Assembly (NCBI GenBank): GCA_023229405.1
Contig: JALNZH010000034.1
Coordinates: forward strand, 1 to 20,345
DNA length: 20,345 nt
Direction: 5' to 3'
Source of the DNA: Bacteroidota bacterium
GTDB lineage: Bacteria > Bacteroidota > Ignavibacteria > UBA10030 > UBA8401
The notes under the pieces were generated by a model. That model ran no database searches. It saw only the letters and a program-made list of their open reading frames with translations, and had not been told where the DNA came from. Positions within the stretch are counted from its first letter, which is position 1. Each line of letters opens with the position of its first letter. Positions 17,121 through 20,345 of this stretch are shown here, in pieces. The translations under genes and the position numbers were made by a program.

Positions 17121-18260
17121 TTATGATTGTAAGAGTGCCCGTGTTTCCTTATCTGCATCAACAATTTCTTCCAGTGAAGGGTTCTCTACACTGGAATGTT
17201 TTTCCATCATTCGGGAGATCATTTTCGGTATTTCAAGAAATCCGATCTCGTTTTTTAGGAATTTTGCGACGGCAACCTCGTTGGCAGCATTCATAACCGC
17301 CGGAATTGTGCCCCCTTCATCCAATGCATCAAACGCCAACTGAAGGCAGGGAAATCGCTCAACGTCCGGTTCAAAGAAGGTCATTTCACTTAACGTGGGG
17401 AAATGTACTCGTGGAAATTTCGACGAAGATCGGGAAGGATAGGTTAGTGCATATTGGATCGGAATTTTCATGTCTGGAATGCCGAGTTGTGCTTTCACGG
17501 AACCATCAACAAATTCCACCATAGAATGGATGATAGATTGTGGATGAATGACAACTTCGATGCGCTCGGACGGAACTCCGAACAGCCAATGTGCTTCAAT
17601 TACTTCCAACCCCTTGTTCATTAATGTTGCAGAATCGATGGTAATTTTGCTCCCCATCGTCCAATTCGGATGTTTCAGTGCCTGCTCAAGGGTGACATTT
17701 TTTAAATCTTCTTTTAATCGTGTTCTGAATGGACCACCGGATGCTGTTAATATGATCTTATCCACTTTATTCGGTAATTCTCCTACCAGACACTGGAAGA
17801 TTGCCGAATGCTCACTGTCCACCGGTAGCAGGTCTACACGGTATTTGTCAACCAGCGGCATAATAATCTCACCGGCTACTACTAATGTTTCTTTATTGGC
17901 CAATGCGATTTTTTTTTTCGATTCGATTGCTTTTATTGTCGGTTTCAGTCCGGCAAAGCCGACAAGCGAACTGACGACAATATCTACATTATTCCGTTGA
18001 ACGATCTCCAGTAATCCTTCTTCTCCCATCAATACTTCCACTGTGGAGGGAGAATTTTTTTTCACCTCTTTCGCTGATCGTTCGCTAAATACGACAACAC
18101 CATCCGGTTTAAACCGGCGAATCTGTTCGAGAAGAAGCGAAATATTGTTGTTCCCTGTAAGGTATTTCACTTTAAAGTCGTTCGGGAATCCTGCAATCAC
18201 TTCCAATGTCTGTGTGCCGATGGAACCGGTAGATCCGAGAATTGCTATATTTTTTTGCAC
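17121..18260 (-). CDS. dxr: 1-deoxy-D-xylulose 5-phosphate reductoisomerase
   Basis: Converts DXP to 2-C-methyl-D-erythritol 4-phosphate with NADPH, the committed step of the MEP isoprenoid pathway, in the cytoplasm. The chosen GTG start gives 380 residues beginning MQKNIAILGSTGSIG, which matches the usual family start and length. ATGs at 18311 and 18344 would add 17 or 28 residues with no family counterpart. Motifs: NADPH-binding GSTGSIG (9-15), LANKETLVVAGE (120-131), LPVDSEHS with metal ligands Asp148 and Glu150, TASGGPFR, NWTMGSKITIDSATLMNKGLEVIEA in two parts around 200-224, and HPQSIIHSMVEF. Upstream of the GTG there is only a weak GGA. rseP follows 16 bases after its stop. Product assignment is certain; the start is probable. 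Confidence 0.94.
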   Translation of the reverse strand: MQKNIAILGSTGSIGTQTLEVIAGFPNDFKVKYLTGNNNISLLLEQIRRFKPDGVVVFSERSAKEVKKNSPSTVEVLMGEEGLLEIVQRNNVDIVVSSLVGFAGLKPTIKAIESKKKIALANKETLVVAGEIIMPLVDKYRVDLLPVDSEHSAIFQCLVGELPNKVDKIILTASGGPFRTRLKEDLKNVTLEQALKHPNWTMGSKITIDSATLMNKGLEVIEAHWLFGVPSERIEVVIHPQSIIHSMVEFVDGSVKAQLGIPDMKIPIQYALTYPSRSSSKFPRVHFPTLSEMTFFEPDVERFPCLQLAFDALDEGGTIPAVMNAANEVAVAKFLKNEIGFLEIPKMISRMMEKHSSVENPSLEEIVDADKETRALLQS

Positions 18261-18507
18261 ACTATATTCCGTATTGGTTGTAGAGATATTCAAAATACTT
18301 AATGTGGTCATCGGATGCAATGTTACCGATGAAGATTCACACATTGATCATTTAAAATTGATCGTAGAGGCATAGTTGAGCATTAGAAATTCGGGATACA
18401 ACATGCCGGTGATCACGGAAAGAATTAAAAAACTTTAAGCCATTTGCTATTGCTATGAATGAAAAGAAATGCATACATTTCTTTAGTTCATTTCTGCGGA
18501 AAAACGT
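18261..18507. other. Divergent intergenic region between dxr and the pilin-like genes
   Basis: These 247 bases must hold promoters for both directions. I find no exact TTTG-N19-TAnnTTTG match on either strand. The nearest plus-strand candidate, TTTG at 18443 with TACATTTC at 18474, has a spacer of 27 bases and is too long. No tRNA, small gene or long repeat is visible. If dxr starts at 18344, part of this region is coding. Confidence 0.5.
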
Positions 18508-19035
18508 ATGGGTCTCGGACAAACATTGTTAACGATTCTTGCGCTGATGTTGATGGGACGATTAATCCTGACAATCAACTCTACAACGCTGGATGTCGGT
18601 TTTACAAAAGATATTGCAGAATACCGTATTACGGCAACGTCACTGGGGACATCTATGCTTGAACTGTCATCTGCTATGGCATTTGATGAAGCCACAGTTG
18701 ATTCCGGTACAACGAATATCGCTTTCCTTTCTGCTTCTACCTCATTCGGTCCCGATGCGTCGGAATCATCAGAAGATCTTTACGATGATATTGACGACTA
18801 TCATAATTATTCTAAGATCGACAGTCTGGAACATTCTGCAATCTTTAAGACAAGAGTGACGGTGACGTACATAACTGTTTCCGGTTCAAGTGTTGTCACC
18901 ACATCGGCGAAAGCGTTTAATAAACAAGTGACCGTGGACATCACTAGTGATTATCTGGTTGATTATTCTATGACTCCGGCACAGCCGGAAACATTACGGT
19001 TTAAACAAATATTCAGTTACTGGTATTTCCGCTGA
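18508..19035 (+). CDS. Pilin-like protein with N-terminal hydrophobic helix (first of three)
   Basis: 175 residues. The N-terminus is hydrophobic (residues 3-23, LGQTLLTILALMLMGRLILTI), then a helix-prone segment (YRITATSLGTSMLELSSAM) and a small C-terminal domain rich in Asp, Ser and Thr with beta-like strands (TRVTVTYITVSG). This is the layout of type IV pilin and pseudopilin proteins, but the usual G-F-T-L-x-E cleavage motif with Glu at position 5 is absent and only a Met-Gly precedes the helix. It is followed 16 bases later by a second gene of the same style. I cannot name a family; minor pseudopilin is an inference from layout and neighbours. Confidence 0.65.
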   Translation: MGLGQTLLTILALMLMGRLILTINSTTLDVGFTKDIAEYRITATSLGTSMLELSSAMAFDEATVDSGTTNIAFLSASTSFGPDASESSEDLYDDIDDYHNYSKIDSLEHSAIFKTRVTVTYITVSGSSVVTTSAKAFNKQVTVDITSDYLVDYSMTPAQPETLRFKQIFSYWYFR

Positions 19036-19051
19036 TCTTTTTCGGTGAATT

Positions 19052-19699
19052 ATGGGCTCACAGACAATTCTGGATTTAATCGGCTCAACGATGGTTTTTG
19101 GCACGCTGATGTTAATGGTTCTGCGAATTAATGTGACGCAATCAGAAACAATTCAGATGTACCAGGGAGACCTGTTGGTTCAGCAAAATCTGGTGGAAAT
19201 TACCCGGCTGCTGGAATATGATTTTAAGAAAATCGGCTATTGTAGTGATCCAACAAAAATTTCCGATCCCACTCAATCCATCAGATATGCCGATTCGGTC
19301 AAAATAAAATTCTACACCGATTTCCCCACAGTGGACAATCCTCAGGGAGACGGTCTACTAGATTCACTCACATATTACGTCGGCCCGGTGAGTGAAGCGG
19401 ATGCTACTCCAAATCCTCGCGATCGATTGCTCTACCGGGTTGAGAACGATGCCACTCCCGTCGGAGTCAATCTCGGAGTGACGGAATTCGAATTAAAATA
19501 TTATGATGCGTTTCGCGATTCGATTGTAAGCCCGGTAACCAATTGTGCCATGATCCAGTATATGCAGATTACCATCCAAGTAGAAAATCTGGCCGCAGCA
19601 GATTCATTATCGCAGTATTTTGCTTCAACTGAACAGGCATATCAAAAAGCGTTTTGGCGTCAGGTGCGATTAGTAGCAAGAAATTTACGAAATCGATAA
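19052..19699 (+). CDS. PilW/GspJ-like prepilin-type protein (second of three)
   Basis: 215 residues. A hydrophobic N-terminal helix (about 9-27) is followed by a helix ending in EITRLLEYDFKKIGYC. The beta domain has the recognisable PilW/GspJ-like succession: an acid-rich DSVKIKFYTDF, then GDGLLDSLTYYVG, NPRDRLLYRVEN, LGVTEFELKYYD and a late YMQITIQVENL, ending VRLVARNLRNR. These similarities are by eye. As in the first protein, the leader is only Met-Gly-like and lacks the Glu5 consensus. In the type II secretion/type IV pilus family such proteins form the tip or minor subunits of the pseudopilus at the inner membrane. A weak GGTG lies before the ATG. Confidence 0.7.
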   Translation: MGSQTILDLIGSTMVFGTLMLMVLRINVTQSETIQMYQGDLLVQQNLVEITRLLEYDFKKIGYCSDPTKISDPTQSIRYADSVKIKFYTDFPTVDNPQGDGLLDSLTYYVGPVSEADATPNPRDRLLYRVENDATPVGVNLGVTEFELKYYDAFRDSIVSPVTNCAMIQYMQITIQVENLAAADSLSQYFASTEQAYQKAFWRQVRLVARNLRNR

Positions 19700-19708
19700 G
19701 GTGGCTTT

Positions 19709-20345
19709 ATGGGAAGAACTTCGATATACATGGTGATTGGATTTAGTCTCATGATGATCATGGGGGGAAAAACAATGTCGAGCGTTGGAGTACAAGCGCT
19801 TGATAATTCGCTTTCCTATTATGAAAATACGCAGCGGTATACGCTTGCAGTGACAGCGGCAAATTTGGTTTGTGCTAAAATTTGGGAAACGCCTGCGTGG
19901 ACAACCGGTTTTTCTGAAGTATCGTATAATGGAGGGACGTTCTCCGGTACCATCACAGCGCTGGATGATAATAAGAAACAGATTACAGCGACAGCAACGT
20001 TCGGTGGAACAACGCAAACTGTTACCATCATTATGAAACCGAGTAATTTCTCAAAGTTCGCTTATTACGGCGGCACTAGTGCGTCTGCGGCTGCATGGGA
20101 AACAGGGGATACAATCGGCGGACCGAGTCATACGCAGGGGAAATTAAAAACATTCGGTTCTCCGGTCTTCATGGGGAAAGCAACATCGCTGTCGGGGATT
20201 ACAAAATCTGGTACACCGAGAACTCCTCAATTTCTCGGCGGGTTCGAATCTGGTGTCAGCATCAGCATGCCGGATAATACCAGTTACAGTAATATCCTGA
20301 CAGCTGCGGAAGATGGTGGTAAATTGCAGACCGGCGGAAGTTTAT
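19709..20345 (+). CDS. Third pilin-like protein, cut by the window end
   Basis: Open at the right edge; 212 residues are visible with no stop. AAGGTGG lies four bases before the ATG, nine bases after the previous stop, so it shares a transcript. It starts MGRTSIYMVIGFSLMMIMGG, a hydrophobic helix after Met-Gly-Arg, then YENTQRYTLAVTAANLVCAKIW, which matches in pattern the YRITATSLGTSML helix of the first protein. After about residue 110 the chain is rich in Gly, Ser, Thr and Ala (YYGGTSASAAAW ... GGPSHTQGK ... ISMPDNTSYSN), suggesting a large extended or beta-helical surface domain of the PilX type or an adhesin. The length and C-terminus are unknown. Confidence 0.7.
   Translation, partial: MGRTSIYMVIGFSLMMIMGGKTMSSVGVQALDNSLSYYENTQRYTLAVTAANLVCAKIWETPAWTTGFSEVSYNGGTFSGTITALDDNKKQITATATFGGTTQTVTIIMKPSNFSKFAYYGGTSASAAAWETGDTIGGPSHTQGKLKTFGSPVFMGKATSLSGITKSGTPRTPQFLGGFESGVSISMPDNTSYSNILTAAEDGGKLQTGGSL

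Overview
The window looks like a chromosomal segment from the Bacteroidota/Chlorobiota superphylum, most like an Ignavibacteria-type organism. This is inferred from a PorV/PorQ-family outer-membrane protein, a promoter matching the Bacteroidota pattern (TTTG, 19-bp spacer, TAnnTTTG), many Gram-negative secreted proteins and an E2-E1 fused 2-oxoglutarate dehydrogenase. Shine-Dalgarno sequences are visible before many genes. I see no tRNA, rRNA, CRISPR array, insertion sequence or phage gene.

Layout, left to right. Forward strand: ettA (ABC-F translation factor, TTG start at 41) ends in a strong terminator, followed by a 1223-residue kgd/sucA-like fusion gene. Reverse strand: an exported class-A-beta-lactamase-like serine hydrolase (5620-6558). 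Forward strand: a PorV/PorQ-family gene with a long leader that can form mutually exclusive hairpins, overlapped by a lipoprotein gene. Reverse strand, 18260 down to 8608: dxr, rseP, a secreted protein of unknown function, a FecR-domain protein, a large Ig-like plus beta-barrel protein, and a CHASE2 adenylate/guanylate cyclase. Forward strand at the right edge: three consecutive small genes with pilin-like N-terminal helices, the third cut by the window end.

How the genes may work together. dxr and rseP are an ordinary housekeeping pair (isoprenoid synthesis and intramembrane proteolysis). The four genes after them form the most interesting block: three exported proteins followed by a membrane cyclase with an extracytoplasmic CHASE2 sensor domain. 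Two of the exported proteins (FecR protein and barrel protein) share a recognisable Ig-like domain by eye. I propose an envelope-sensing module that feeds cyclic-nucleotide signalling. A strong hairpin terminator sits just before the barrel-gene start, so expression of the barrel and cyclase may be attenuated relative to the FecR gene. The right-edge trio looks like minor pseudopilins of a type II secretion or type IV pilus-related machine whose N-termini do not follow the usual prepilin consensus.
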